DNA of 24,799 nucleotides from Jaaginema sp046541115 (GCA_046541115.1 JBKHDX010000050.1:1-24799); one strand, 5' to 3'. Numbered from the stretch's first letter, positions 1 to 7,705 are shown. A program made the numbers and translations. The notes: generated by a model from the sequence alone, not told the origin.

Positions 1-5
1 AGTAG

Positions 6-68
6 GGTGGGTTAGGCGGCTAAAATCTAAGCTGTGACAGCAATAAGCGCAATCCGCCGTAACCCACC
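6..68. repeat. Imperfect inverted repeat of dispersed-repeat type
   Basis: The arms GGTGGGTTAGGCGG (6-19) and CCGCCGTAACCCACC (54-68) are reverse complements apart from one extra C, and they enclose about 34 bases. Elements with GGTGGGTTA ends are common dispersed repeats in cyanobacterial genomes as far as I recall, and may be non-autonomous mobile elements. The element lies at the window edge, so its outer boundary is not visible. It could be a hairpin of the gene to the left instead. Confidence 0.55.
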
Positions 69-340
69 GTTTAAGGTACGTCGCGACACTAGGGGCCAAA
101 TCCTGCTTGTCTTAACGCACCTTCCCAGAACTTCACTTTTTCTTAATGAAAATCAATGTATTTTTAACAACATTGCCGTTGTCAAAATTGAGAAAAAATA
201 AACAAAATTCACACTTCTAAAATTTTCTTTAAAAATTGACATTTTGCCTAGTCGTAATCTGCCAAATGAAACAACCAGAGCTAACATAAAAATTAGAGAG
301 AAGCAAAACCTCGCTACAGCTAAAGTTCTGGGGTAACAGA
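69..340 (+). promoter_or_regulatory. adhE upstream region, no assignable promoter
   Basis: This is AT-rich non-coding DNA before adhE. TTGACA occurs at 236-241, but the nearest -10-like hexamer (TAATCT, 255-260) is only 13 bases away, so I do not call a promoter. I see no clear operator dyad. Confidence 0.3.
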
Positions 341-3016
341 ATGGTATTCAAAGTCACAACAGTTGAAGAACTTGAACTCCTTATTCAAAGGGTTAAAGCC
401 GCTCAACAAGAATATGCAAATTTCAGTCAAGAACAGGTCGATCAAATATTCAAAAAAGCAGCCTTAGCTGCCAATGCTGCTCGGGTTCCCCTCGCCAAAA
501 TGGCCGTCAAAGAAACCGAAATGGGAATTGTTGAAGATAAAGTGATCAAAAATCACTTTGCTTCTGAAATTATCTACAACAAATATAAGAACGAAAAAAC
601 CTGCGGCATCATCGAAGAAGATAAATCTTTCGGCTTCCAAAAAATTGCCGAACCCGTTGGCATCCTGGCCGGGATCGTTCCGACCACCAACCCCACCTCC
701 ACCGCCGTCTTCAAAGCGCTGATTGCCCTCAAAACCCGCAACGCCATCATCTTTTCACCTCATCCCCGCGCTAAAAATTGCACCATTGAAGCGGCCCGCA
801 TCGTCCACGATGCCGCCGTAGCCGCAGGCGCACCAGAAAATATCATCGGTTGGATTGACGAACCCACGGTTCCCCTCTCTCAAGCTTTGATGCAACACCA
901 AGATATCAAGCTAATTCTCGCCACAGGGGGCCCCGGCATGGTCAAAGCCGCTTACTCCTCTGGCAATCCTTCCTTGGGAGTGGGCGCAGGCAACACCCCT
1001 GCCCTCATCGACGACTCCGCCCACATCAAAATGGCGGTTTCCTCGATTCTCCTCAGTAAAACCTTTGACAACGGTATGATTTGCGCCAGCGAACAATCGG
1101 TCATTGTCGTAGATTCGGTTTACGCAGAAGTCAAAGAAGAATTTATTAAGCGGGGCGCGTACTTTGTGACTCCCGAAGAACGGCAAAAACTCGGTGCCAA
1201 ACTCATCGTCAACCATCACCTCAACGGGGAAGTTGTCGGCCAACCCGTTGCCAAAATTGCCGAACTCGCAGGCTTTAGCGTTCCTCAAGAAAGTCGGGTT
1301 TTAATTGCCGAAGTCGGAGATGTGGGTAAAGACGAACCCTTTGCCTACGAAAAACTCTCCCCCATCTTGGCCATGTATCGAGTTCCTGACTTCGATACCG
1401 CCGTCGAAACGGCCGAATCTCTGGTTGAGTTTGGCGGACGGGGCCACACTGCCGCCCTTTATACTTCCACCTTCAACAGCGAACATATCCAGCAATTTGA
1501 AGACAAAGTACAAGCGGCCCGCGTCCTGATTAATACCCCGTCTTCTCAAGGGGCAATTGGTGATATTTACAACTTCCGTCTCGACCCCTCCCTCACCCTC
1601 GGTTGCGGGTCTTGGGGCGGTAACTCCATTAGCGAAAATGTCGAACCCAAACACCTCCTCAACATCAAAACCGTGGCCGAACGCCGGGAAAATATGTTGT
1701 GGTTCCGGGTTCCGCCGAAGATTTACTTCAGATATGGTTCCCTTCCTGTGGCCATTCGCGAGTTAGCCGGGAAAAAACGCGCCTTTATCGTTACAGATAA
1801 ACCCATTTATGAGTTGGGGATGACCAAAGAACTCGAAACCGTCCTCGAAGAAATCGACCTCACCTACGATATCTTCTACGATGTCGAACCCGACCCCTCC
1901 CTCGATACGGTCAAACGAGGGGTGGCGATGATGGAAACCTTTAACCCGGATGTCATTATCGCCATTGGTGGCGGTTCGCCGATGGACGCGGCCAAGATTA
2001 TGTGGTTGATGTACGAACACCCGGAAATCGAGTTTGAAGGGTTGGCCATGCGCTTTATGGACATCCGCAAGCGGGTGTATGACTTACCGCCCCTGGGGGA
2101 AAAAGCGATGATGGTGGCGATTCCGACGACCTCCGGGACGGGTTCGGAAGTGACTCCCTTTGCTGTGGTGACAGACCGCCGCAATCATATCAAATACCCC
2201 CTAGCCGATTATGCCTTAACGCCAACGATGGCAATTGTAGACCCGCAGTTGGTTTTACATATGCCGAAAACTTTAACGGCGTTTGGTGGGGTAGATGCTT
2301 TAACTCATGCGATTGAGGCTTATGTCTCGGTCTTCGCGTCGGAATACACCAATGGCTTGGCGTTAGAAGCGATTCGCTTGTTGTTCAAATATCTGCCGCG
2401 ATCGTACCAACACGGGGCAAATGACCCGAAAGCCCGCGAAAAAGTCCACTACGCCGCAACGATGGCGGGAATGGCTTTTGCTAACAGTTTCCTCGGTATT
2501 TGTCACTCGATGGCCCACCAACTCGGCGGGATGTTCCACGTTCCTCACGGGTTAGCGAATGCTTTGTTAATCTCCCATGTCATCCGCTATAACGCCACCG
2601 ACGCACCGTTTAAACAAGCGACTTTCTCGCAGTATAAATATCCCAATGCGAAATGGCGTTATTCGATGATTGCCGATTACTTAAAATTGGGCGGCGATAC
2701 TGAAGATGAGAAAATTGAACGACTCATTGCTGCGGTAGAAGACTTGAAGCAACAAGTGGATATTCCCACGGCGATGAAGGATGCTTTGCGTCACAGCGAA
2801 GAAGATTACTTTGCCAAACTCGATGAGTTAGCCGACCAAGCGTTTGACGACCAATGTACTGGGGCTAACCCTCGTTATCCGTTAATCGGCGATTTGAAAC
2901 AGTTGTTGATTGATGCTTATTACGGTTCGCCGAAACCTTTGACGGCAGTGAATGGTAATGGTAATGGTCACAGCGATTCTCCAGAAGCGATCGAACCAGA
3001 AACGGTGATGTCGTAA
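341..3016 (+). CDS. adhE: Bifunctional acetaldehyde-CoA/alcohol dehydrogenase AdhE
   Basis: This enzyme reduces acetyl-CoA to acetaldehyde and then ethanol with NADH in fermentation; it is cytoplasmic and forms spirosome filaments in known members. The length (891 aa) is that of full AdhE. The N-terminal half (about 1-440) is a CoA-dependent aldehyde dehydrogenase with the catalytic cysteine in GMICASEQ (Cys248; E. coli Cys246). The C-terminal half (about 455-865) is an iron-dependent alcohol dehydrogenase with the GGGSPMDAAK nucleotide motif, GGVDALTHAIE, and histidines in CHSMAHQLGG and FHVPHGLANA that ligate iron. The C-terminus ends in an Asn-Gly-rich tail (NGNGNGHSDS) likely to be disordered. 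It is monocistronic, with a terminator 40 bases after the stop. In a phototroph it is expected to serve dark anoxic redox balance (inference). Confidence 0.97.
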   Translation: MVFKVTTVEELELLIQRVKAAQQEYANFSQEQVDQIFKKAALAANAARVPLAKMAVKETEMGIVEDKVIKNHFASEIIYNKYKNEKTCGIIEEDKSFGFQKIAEPVGILAGIVPTTNPTSTAVFKALIALKTRNAIIFSPHPRAKNCTIEAARIVHDAAVAAGAPENIIGWIDEPTVPLSQALMQHQDIKLILATGGPGMVKAAYSSGNPSLGVGAGNTPALIDDSAHIKMAVSSILLSKTFDNGMICASEQSVIVVDSVYAEVKEEFIKRGAYFVTPEERQKLGAKLIVNHHLNGEVVGQPVAKIAELAGFSVPQESRVLIAEVGDVGKDEPFAYEKLSPILAMYRVPDFDTAVETAESLVEFGGRGHTAALYTSTFNSEHIQQFEDKVQAARVLINTPSSQGAIGDIYNFRLDPSLTLGCGSWGGNSISENVEPKHLLNIKTVAERRENMLWFRVPPKIYFRYGSLPVAIRELAGKKRAFIVTDKPIYELGMTKELETVLEEIDLTYDIFYDVEPDPSLDTVKRGVAMMETFNPDVIIAIGGGSPMDAAKIMWLMYEHPEIEFEGLAMRFMDIRKRVYDLPPLGEKAMMVAIPTTSGTGSEVTPFAVVTDRRNHIKYPLADYALTPTMAIVDPQLVLHMPKTLTAFGGVDALTHAIEAYVSVFASEYTNGLALEAIRLLFKYLPRSYQHGANDPKAREKVHYAATMAGMAFANSFLGICHSMAHQLGGMFHVPHGLANALLISHVIRYNATDAPFKQATFSQYKYPNAKWRYSMIADYLKLGGDTEDEKIERLIAAVEDLKQQVDIPTAMKDALRHSEEDYFAKLDELADQAFDDQCTGANPRYPLIGDLKQLLIDAYYGSPKPLTAVNGNGNGHSDSPEAIEPETVMS

Positions 3017-3056
3017 TGAATTGATTTGTGGATTAAGACAGTAGATAGTTTGACAC

Positions 3057-3078
3057 ACCCGCTTCGTGCGGGTTTTTT
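3057..3078 (+). terminator. Rho-independent terminator of adhE
   Basis: The 6-bp stem ACCCGC/GCGGGT with loop TTCGT is followed directly by a run of T (3073-3078). It sits 40 bases downstream of the adhE stop. Confidence 0.9.
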
Positions 3079-3185
3079 GTTGGAATGCTCCATCCTTGCT
3101 CAGGGTTGGACTGGATAAAATTGGGAAGTGGGCGCGATCGCCCATCGTCCATTAGTGACAAGTGTCGTTCTCGGTGCGAAAAATT

Positions 3186-3602
3186 ATGATTTATCAAGAA
3201 GAATTAGAAATCTCCACGAAAAATAACGGCGATATGCACGATTTGACCCGCGATATTAAAGAAATCGTGCAGAAATCGCAAATTCAAACGGGAATCGCCC
3301 ATATTTTTAATATTGGCAGTACCGGGGCGATCGGGGCAATTGAATTTGAACCGGGACTGCAAAAAGATTTACCCGAAATTCTGAATAAGTTAATTCCTGC
3401 TAGTCTGGATTACGGTCACGAACAAACCTGGCATGATGGCAATGGCCATTCCCATTTACAAGCGACGCTTTTGGGCCCGTCCATTACTGTTCCTGTGCGT
3501 CACAATCATCTGGAGTTGGGAATGTGGCAGCAAATTTTTCATTTAGAATGCGACATTAAATCTCGCTGTCGCCGCATTATTGTGACGATATACGGAGAAT
3601 AA
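3186..3602 (+). CDS. YjbQ / UPF0047 family protein
   Basis: 138 aa, the normal length of the UPF0047 (YjbQ) family, small trimeric proteins; some members show thiamine phosphate synthase activity, but the physiological role is not settled. Visible family features are GIAHIFNIGSTGAIG, a histidine cluster (His83, His88, His90 in HDGNGHSHLQA), and the C-terminal GMWQQIFHLECDIKSR. I chose ATG 3186 because family members begin around MIYQEELEIS; an in-frame GTG at 3162 would add eight residues without family similarity. It stands alone between the adhE terminator and its own terminator. Confidence 0.92.
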   Translation: MIYQEELEISTKNNGDMHDLTRDIKEIVQKSQIQTGIAHIFNIGSTGAIGAIEFEPGLQKDLPEILNKLIPASLDYGHEQTWHDGNGHSHLQATLLGPSITVPVRHNHLELGMWQQIFHLECDIKSRCRRIIVTIYGE

Positions 3603-3617
3603 ATTTAGATTAGAAAT

Positions 3618-3652
3618 AAAGCCCTCTAACGCGATCGCACTAGGGGGTTTTA
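3618..3652 (+). terminator. Terminator after yjbQ with HIP1 in the loop
   Basis: CCCTCTA (3622-3628) pairs with TAGGGGG (3641-3647) through one G-T wobble, and flanking A's pair with the TTTT that follows. The loop contains the HIP1 octamer GCGATCGC (3631-3638), itself a perfect palindrome. It lies 16 bases after the yjbQ stop. Confidence 0.75.
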
Positions 3653-3745
3653 TGGCGATTTCAAATCTGGAATTACTACCATTGTCCCACGAATCCCGGT
3701 TTTTTAAGAGTTTCCTTGATGGCAGACACGGGTAAAACTGCTTAA

Positions 3746-3916
3746 TTACGCTTGAGAATGAGTTGTTTTAGGGGATTTTTTGGCGATCGCGTTGAGCGAT
3801 GGGCGGTTTCCGAGCAAATGAACTTCTTGATGACAATTCGCGCAATACCAGTAAACACGATTGGAACTAATATGTCGTAAGATTTTACGGGAACAGTAGG
3901 GGCATTGATGATTCAT
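3746..3916 (-). CDS. Small zinc-ribbon protein (56 aa)
   Basis: An uncalled minus-strand ORF of 56 codons starting at ATG 3916 and ending at TAA 3746-3748. It reads MNHQCPYCSRKILRHISSNR then VYWYCANCHQEVH. The two knuckles CPYC (Cys5, Cys8) and CANC (Cys25, Cys28) have zinc-ribbon spacing, with LRHI and YWYC between them. Short proteins with this CPxCS-LRHI-YWYC-HQE pattern are, as I recall, common in cyanobacteria, alone or attached to signalling proteins. The function is unknown. There is no obvious Shine-Dalgarno, and the tail after residue 35 is low in similarity and basic. It could be a remnant of a larger gene. Confidence 0.72.
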   Translation of the reverse strand: MNHQCPYCSRKILRHISSNRVYWYCANCHQEVHLLGNRPSLNAIAKKSPKTTHSQA

Positions 3917-4044
3917 AAGAGTTTATCAAAATGGCGATTGGATGGATATTCGGACTAATGCGAGGATTTAATCTCAGTTTGGGGTGTTTGGGATCGAGGC
4001 AATAAACTGAATCGAACCAGATCGAGCGAATTCCCCCCCTCCAT

Positions 4045-4068
4045 TCCCCCAATCAAATGGGGGATTTT
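4045..4068 (+). terminator. Terminator-like hairpin
   Basis: TCCCCCA (4045-4051) and TGGGGGA (4058-4064) form a perfect 7-bp stem with a six-base loop, followed by TTTTG. No plus-strand gene ends close by, so it may instead be a dispersed hairpin; a similar C6/G6 hairpin occurs at 18791-18813. Confidence 0.5.
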
Positions 4069-4279
4069 GTATAGTTAAGGGTTGGGGGATGTCGATGCAA
4101 CGACAAGCTTCAGATTGGGAGTGAGAAAGATTATTTGAGTTGCTAAGTTTTTAAGTAGGTATTATTAAATCTTGTTATGTTTCATTAGCTTTATTATAAA
4201 CTAAGCTGCTCAAAAGGGGCCTCTTTCTAGAGATAGATTTTGCGCGATCGCGTCCTCAGAAAAGACATGAATTTTTGAG

Positions 4280-4308
4280 AAAAAAATAAGCTGCGATTAA
4301 ACAGCTTT
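4280..4308 (-). terminator. Terminator downstream of the rhodanese gene
   Basis: On the minus strand AAGCTG, an eight-base loop and CAGCTT are followed by A and a run of seven T's. This has the form of a rho-independent terminator and lies about 70 bases beyond the rhodanese stop. Confidence 0.7.
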
Positions 4309-4331
4309 ATGACCCAGTTTAGTCACAACAA

Positions 4332-4359
4332 TAGCAGCAAGGAATAGCCCTTGCTGCTA
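4332..4359 (-). terminator. Strong 11-bp hairpin just after the rhodanese stop
   Basis: TAGCAGCAAGG (4332-4342) and CCTTGCTGCTA (4349-4359) form a perfect 11-bp stem with a six-base loop, 20 bases beyond the minus-strand stop. The following minus-strand bases have only a weak T tract, so it may stabilise the 3' end while the next hairpin terminates. Confidence 0.6.
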
Positions 4360-4378
4360 AACTGTCTCTCATCGGCTT

Positions 4379-4837
4379 TTACGAGCGTTCGAGAGCCTTT
4401 TGAAGGGGTTCTGCGGGGTTGAATTGCTTGGCTTTGGTGGGACTAATGCCTTCGGTGGGGCCTTCAATCGCTTTCCAAGCAGGCAAACCGCCTTTGATTT
4501 GGGCGACGCGGTTAAATCCAGCCGAAGATAAGGCTTTAGCGGCTAACTGGCTTTCTTCGTCGTCCTTACCGTAAACGTAGATATCGCGGCTATCTTCTAA
4601 GTTATCTTTGGCGGTTTCGACCAGGGTATCAACGGGCATATTTAATGAACCTGTAATGCGCTCTTGTAAGTAGGTTTCGCGATCGCGCACATCGACAATC
4701 GTTAAGGCCGGTTCGCCCCAATCTAAACGCTCTTTTAATTCGTTTGCACTAGACTCGGCGTGCATGGGTTCGGGAGAAGGAAGCGGTTCTGTAATAGTTT
4801 CTTTTACCGATTCTACTGTGTTTTCAAGGTTTTCCAT
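4379..4837 (-). CDS. Rhodanese-fold protein lacking the catalytic cysteine
   Basis: 152 aa with one rhodanese homology domain at about 30-125. Visible family features are LTIVDVRDRETYLQERITGSLNMP (CDC25-like motif, residues 45-68) and the closing IKGGLPAWKA. In active sulfurtransferases the loop is VYCxxGxRS; here it is VYGKDDEES (88-96), so glycine 90 takes the cysteine position, and the whole protein has no cysteine. It therefore cannot form a persulfide in the usual way and is likely a binding or regulatory protein (inference). An acidic Pro/Glu-rich N-terminus (1-30) precedes the domain; no signal peptide or membrane segment is visible. It is divergent from the aconitase-like gene. Confidence 0.88.
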   Translation of the reverse strand: MENLENTVESVKETITEPLPSPEPMHAESSANELKERLDWGEPALTIVDVRDRETYLQERITGSLNMPVDTLVETAKDNLEDSRDIYVYGKDDEESQLAAKALSSAGFNRVAQIKGGLPAWKAIEGPTEGISPTKAKQFNPAEPLQKALERS

Positions 4838-4996
4838 AATAAGCTATTTAATTCTACAATTTCATTCACTTTCAACAATAACAAGGCTTTTCATGGAATT
4901 AATCCCTCTAGGGAAACATATAACAGTCATCAGCAACTCAGGGGAACGTTTGTTCGAGGATTAACTGTTTTTTGTTGTTGGTTGTTTATTTTTGTT

Positions 4997-5025
4997 TTGA
5001 CAGGGGGTGGTGTTCCCTTTAAAGA
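4997..5025 (+). promoter_or_regulatory. Candidate promoter of the aconitase-like gene
   Basis: A perfect TTGACA (4997-5002) is followed after 17 bases by TAAAGA (5020-5025), a weak -10. It would give a leader of roughly 130 bases before ATG 5164. Confidence 0.38.
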
Positions 5026-5090
5026 TTGATTTTTGCTGACTTCATGTCCCTCTCTCGATAGACTGACTGCCGCAGATAACTCAACCTAAG

Positions 5091-5141
5091 AAGGAGCGAA
5101 AAATGAGCATTTATTTTTATAATTCTGCCAAATCTACGTGA
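5091..5141 (+). promoter_or_regulatory. Leader mini-ORF with strong Shine-Dalgarno
   Basis: AAGGAG (5091-5096) is placed six bases before ATG 5103, which opens a 12-codon frame (MSIYFYNSAKST) ending at TGA 5139-5141. The aconitase-like start at 5164 follows 22 bases later and has no Shine-Dalgarno of its own, only A/T bases. The mini-ORF may load ribosomes for the next gene or act as a leader peptide (inference). It could also be a chance frame. Confidence 0.45.
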
Positions 5142-5163
5142 ATTTAGAAATTATTAAAAATAA

Positions 5164-7119
5164 ATGCCTTTAAACGTTACTCAAAAGCTCATTGAATCTC
5201 ATTTGGTCAGTGGGGAAATGACTCCGGGAACAGAAATTGGTTTGCGAATCGATCAATCTTTAACTCAAGATGCGACGGGAACGATGGTGATGTTGGAACT
5301 CGAAGCTATGAATCTCGATCGCGCCAAAACTGAACTTTCGGCGCAATATGTAGACCATAATTTATTGCAGACTGATTATAAAAATGCTGACGATCACTTA
5401 TTTCTACGGTCAGCTTGTCAGCGTTTTGGCTTGTGGTACAGTCGCCCAGGAAACGGCATTTCCCATGCGGTACATACCGAACGCTTCGGGATACCGGGAA
5501 AGAGTTTAATCGGGTCTGACAGCCATACTCCGGCGGCTGGTGGCATGGGAATGTTGGCGTTTGGGGCAGGAGGCATTGATGTGGCGATCGCGATCGCGGG
5601 GGAACCCATGTATGTGAAAATGCCGCAAATTATGGGGGTGAAACTCACCGGGAAGTTACCGGACTGGACGAGTGCGAAAGATGTAGTACTAGAAATGCTA
5701 CGCCGTTATGACGTAAATGGCGGCCGCGGCAAGATTATCGAATATTATGGCGAGGGGCTAGACTGTTTGAGCGCGATGGATCGCCACATTATCGCGAATA
5801 TGGGGACGGAATTAGGGGCAACAACGACAGTTTTCCCGTCAGATAACGAAATTAAGCGGTTTTTGCAAAGTCAAGACCGCGAGGATGATTGGCTTGAGTT
5901 AATTGCCGATGAAGGGGCAGAATATGATTTGAATGAAGAAATCAATCTGTCTCAAATTGAGCCGTTAATCGCTTGTCCGTCAAGTCCGGGAAATGTGGTG
6001 CGGGTGCAGGAAGTCGCCGGGAAAGAAGTCAATCAAGTGGTAATCGGATCGTCGGCTAATCCGGGGTTGCGGGACTTTTGGATCGTGAGTGCTATTGTCA
6101 AGGATAAAGTCGTCAGCGATCGCGTCTCTTTTGATGTTAACCCTAGTTCTCGCCAAACTATCGAGAATTTAGCAGCGATGGATAGTGCCTTTCTGGACTT
6201 AATTCACGCGGGAGTTCGGTTTCACCAAGCAGGCTGTTTGGGCTGTATTGGTATGGGTCAAGCCCCCGCTTCCGATCAAATCTCTCTGCGTACAATGCCC
6301 CGCAATTTCCCTGGGCGATCGGGAACCGCAGACGATAAGGTGTATCTGTGCAGTCCTGAAACGGCGGCGGCGGCGGCCTTAACTGGAGAGATTACCGATC
6401 CGCGTCGTCTTGAGGATATTTATACCATGAAATATCCCCAATTTGTTCCCCCAGAAAAGGAAATTATCAATACGGATATGTTGGTCGCCCCGCCTGATAA
6501 TAATCAAGAAATTGAGTTAGAAAAGGGGCCCAATATTAAGTCTTTTCCTGAATTTGGAGAACTGCGCGATCGCGTAAATGTTCCGGTTTTATTAAAAGTG
6601 GGAGATAACATTTCTACTGATGAAATTTTACCCGCCGGAACGCGAGTTTTGCCTTATCGCAGTAACATTCCTGCCATTAGCCAATTTGTCTATTATATGG
6701 TTGATGATACTTTCAACGAACGGGCCCAAGCCGCCCAAGAAAAGTTTGGCGGTCATGTTCTTGTCGCGGGGGAAAACTACGCTCAAGGATCGAGTCGCGA
6801 ACACGCTGCGATCGCGCCCCGCTATCTCGGACAAGTGGCGGTTTTAGCGAAGTCTTATGCTCGGATTGGCTGGCAAAATTTAGTAAACTTTGGCATTTTG
6901 CCTCTAGAGTTTATTAAATCTGAAGATTATGCAAGCATCGAAGAAGCAGATCAATTGGAGTTAATTAATATTCGGGAATCCTTGCAACAAAAAGCCCCGA
7001 TTACCGTGCGAAATGTAGACAAAGATTTAACTTATCAACTCCAGTATAATTTGAGCGATCGCCAAATCGAAATTATGCTGTCGGGCGGGTTGATTAATTG
7101 GTATAAAGCTCGCAATTAA
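5164..7119 (+). CDS. Aconitase-superfamily protein, Aquifex-type layout, one cluster Cys lost
   Basis: 651 aa in the order of the compact single-chain aconitases: catalytic domains 1-3 (about 1-420), a linker, then the swivel domain (about 470-640). Recognisable are IGSDSHTPAAGGMG (116 on), AGCLGCIGMG with Cys358 and Cys361 as two [4Fe-4S] ligands, and the swivel motifs GDNISTDEILPAGT and QGSSREHAA with Arg545. The third cluster ligand normally sits in GSCTN; here the motif is GSSANPG with Ser297 in its place. Cyanobacteria generally use AcnB for the TCA reaction (as I recall), so this may be a second enzyme acting on another hydroxy-acid, or an aconitase with altered cluster ligation. An in-frame TAA directly before ATG 5164 fixes the start. 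The gene ends with its own terminator. Confidence 0.85.
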   Translation: MPLNVTQKLIESHLVSGEMTPGTEIGLRIDQSLTQDATGTMVMLELEAMNLDRAKTELSAQYVDHNLLQTDYKNADDHLFLRSACQRFGLWYSRPGNGISHAVHTERFGIPGKSLIGSDSHTPAAGGMGMLAFGAGGIDVAIAIAGEPMYVKMPQIMGVKLTGKLPDWTSAKDVVLEMLRRYDVNGGRGKIIEYYGEGLDCLSAMDRHIIANMGTELGATTTVFPSDNEIKRFLQSQDREDDWLELIADEGAEYDLNEEINLSQIEPLIACPSSPGNVVRVQEVAGKEVNQVVIGSSANPGLRDFWIVSAIVKDKVVSDRVSFDVNPSSRQTIENLAAMDSAFLDLIHAGVRFHQAGCLGCIGMGQAPASDQISLRTMPRNFPGRSGTADDKVYLCSPETAAAAALTGEITDPRRLEDIYTMKYPQFVPPEKEIINTDMLVAPPDNNQEIELEKGPNIKSFPEFGELRDRVNVPVLLKVGDNISTDEILPAGTRVLPYRSNIPAISQFVYYMVDDTFNERAQAAQEKFGGHVLVAGENYAQGSSREHAAIAPRYLGQVAVLAKSYARIGWQNLVNFGILPLEFIKSEDYASIEEADQLELINIRESLQQKAPITVRNVDKDLTYQLQYNLSDRQIEIMLSGGLINWYKARN

Positions 7120-7157
7120 GGGTTTTACCTCGCCGAATTTAAGATGAAACACCCCAA

Positions 7158-7185
7158 CCCAGTTTTAACAGAAAACTGGGGTTTT
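7158..7185 (+). terminator. Terminator of the aconitase-like gene
   Basis: CCCAGTTTT (7158-7166) and AAAACTGGG (7172-7180) form a perfect 9-bp stem with loop AACAG, followed by GTTTTG. It lies about 40 bases after the stop. Confidence 0.82.
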
Positions 7186-7309
7186 GCCATCAAGTTTCTA
7201 TCTTACGAGTTAATCTTAAAGTTATAATTGTATTCCTTTGGCAAGATGCGCGATCGCGGCGAATTTTGCTAATTTTAAAGTAGATAGTCGAAGGAAAAAA
7301 ACTATTAAT

Positions 7310-7504
7310 ATGTCTACCCAAGAACAAAGTCGCGAACTCTTTACTGAAGAACGCCAAGACAACAAAAATCGCCACGATTCAATGGAAGCTCGTGCTAAAA
7401 GCGAAGAACACCAAGATAACGAACAAGCTCGTGAAATTGCTACAAAAAATCGCCAATATCAAGGAAATCTTGAAGACACCATGCGCGATCGCGCCCAGTC
7501 TTAA
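7310..7504 (+). CDS. Small hydrophilic protein of unknown function (64 aa)
   Basis: I do not recognise this protein. It is 64 aa, has no cysteine and almost no hydrophobic residues, and is rich in Glu, Gln, Asn, Arg and Asp, so it is probably extended or helical and soluble. Two 17-residue units (15-31 and 48-64) share the pattern RQxxxNxxD[ST]MxxRAxS with 8 identities, suggesting internal duplication. I chose ATG 7310, preceded by AAGGA (7291-7295, spacing 14, rather long); the frame is open upstream to 7238 but that part reads differently in character. A TATAAT at 7223-7228 could be its -10 box. The spacing from the preceding terminator suggests its own transcript. Confidence 0.65.
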   Translation: MSTQEQSRELFTEERQDNKNRHDSMEARAKSEEHQDNEQAREIATKNRQYQGNLEDTMRDRAQS

Positions 7505-7540
7505 AAACTTATCAAAAATAAGATCAAATCTGGAAATACA

Positions 7541-7657
7541 ACCCCTGTTTCTGGGGTCAAATTCTAACTCAATCGGGTAGGACAATCAGAAAATGGGGTT
7601 TTTAACCCTCAAGATTTAAACGGATTTGATCTAAAAATATAGTCTCAAACCCGATTG
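7541..7657. repeat. Weak inverted repeats between the small protein and PAP2 genes
   Basis: ACCCC/GGGGT (7541-7545, 7553-7557) forms a short hairpin that could end the small-protein transcript. CAATCGGGT (7570-7578) is the reverse complement of ACCCGATTG (7649-7657), 70 bases apart. Neither is strong enough for a firm role. Confidence 0.3.
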
Positions 7658-7705
7658 TCAGCAAACCCCTGATAGCGGTTAACTATTAACTGAAATAACT
7701 GATGT

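Larger units (their letters stand above)
3917..4378. other. Long intergenic stretch with three hairpins
   Basis: I find no convincing gene here. The stretch holds a C-rich/G-rich hairpin (4045-4068) and two hairpins near the end of the minus-strand rhodanese gene (listed separately). The part 4080-4280 is AT-rich without recognisable structure beyond one HIP1 site near 4243. Confidence 0.6.
4838..5163. promoter_or_regulatory. Divergent intergenic region between rhodanese and aconitase-like genes
   Basis: This stretch of 326 bases holds a candidate plus-strand promoter (4997-5025), then about 80 bases of leader, then a strong Shine-Dalgarno serving a 12-codon ORF (see separate entries). The part 4838-4995 is AT-rich with no gene I can support. 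Confidence 0.5.

Noticed and set aside
236..260. TTGACA with TAATCT as an adhE promoter
   Set aside because: The 13-base spacing is too short for a normal sigma70-type promoter.
911..1654. Minus-strand open frames inside adhE
   Set aside because: They lie opposite a complete, well-conserved gene and their translations resemble no protein; open frames of this kind come from codon bias.
4764..5029. Plus-strand frames overlapping the rhodanese start
   Set aside because: They are mostly antisense to the rhodanese gene or run through AT-rich leader DNA with no protein-like pattern.
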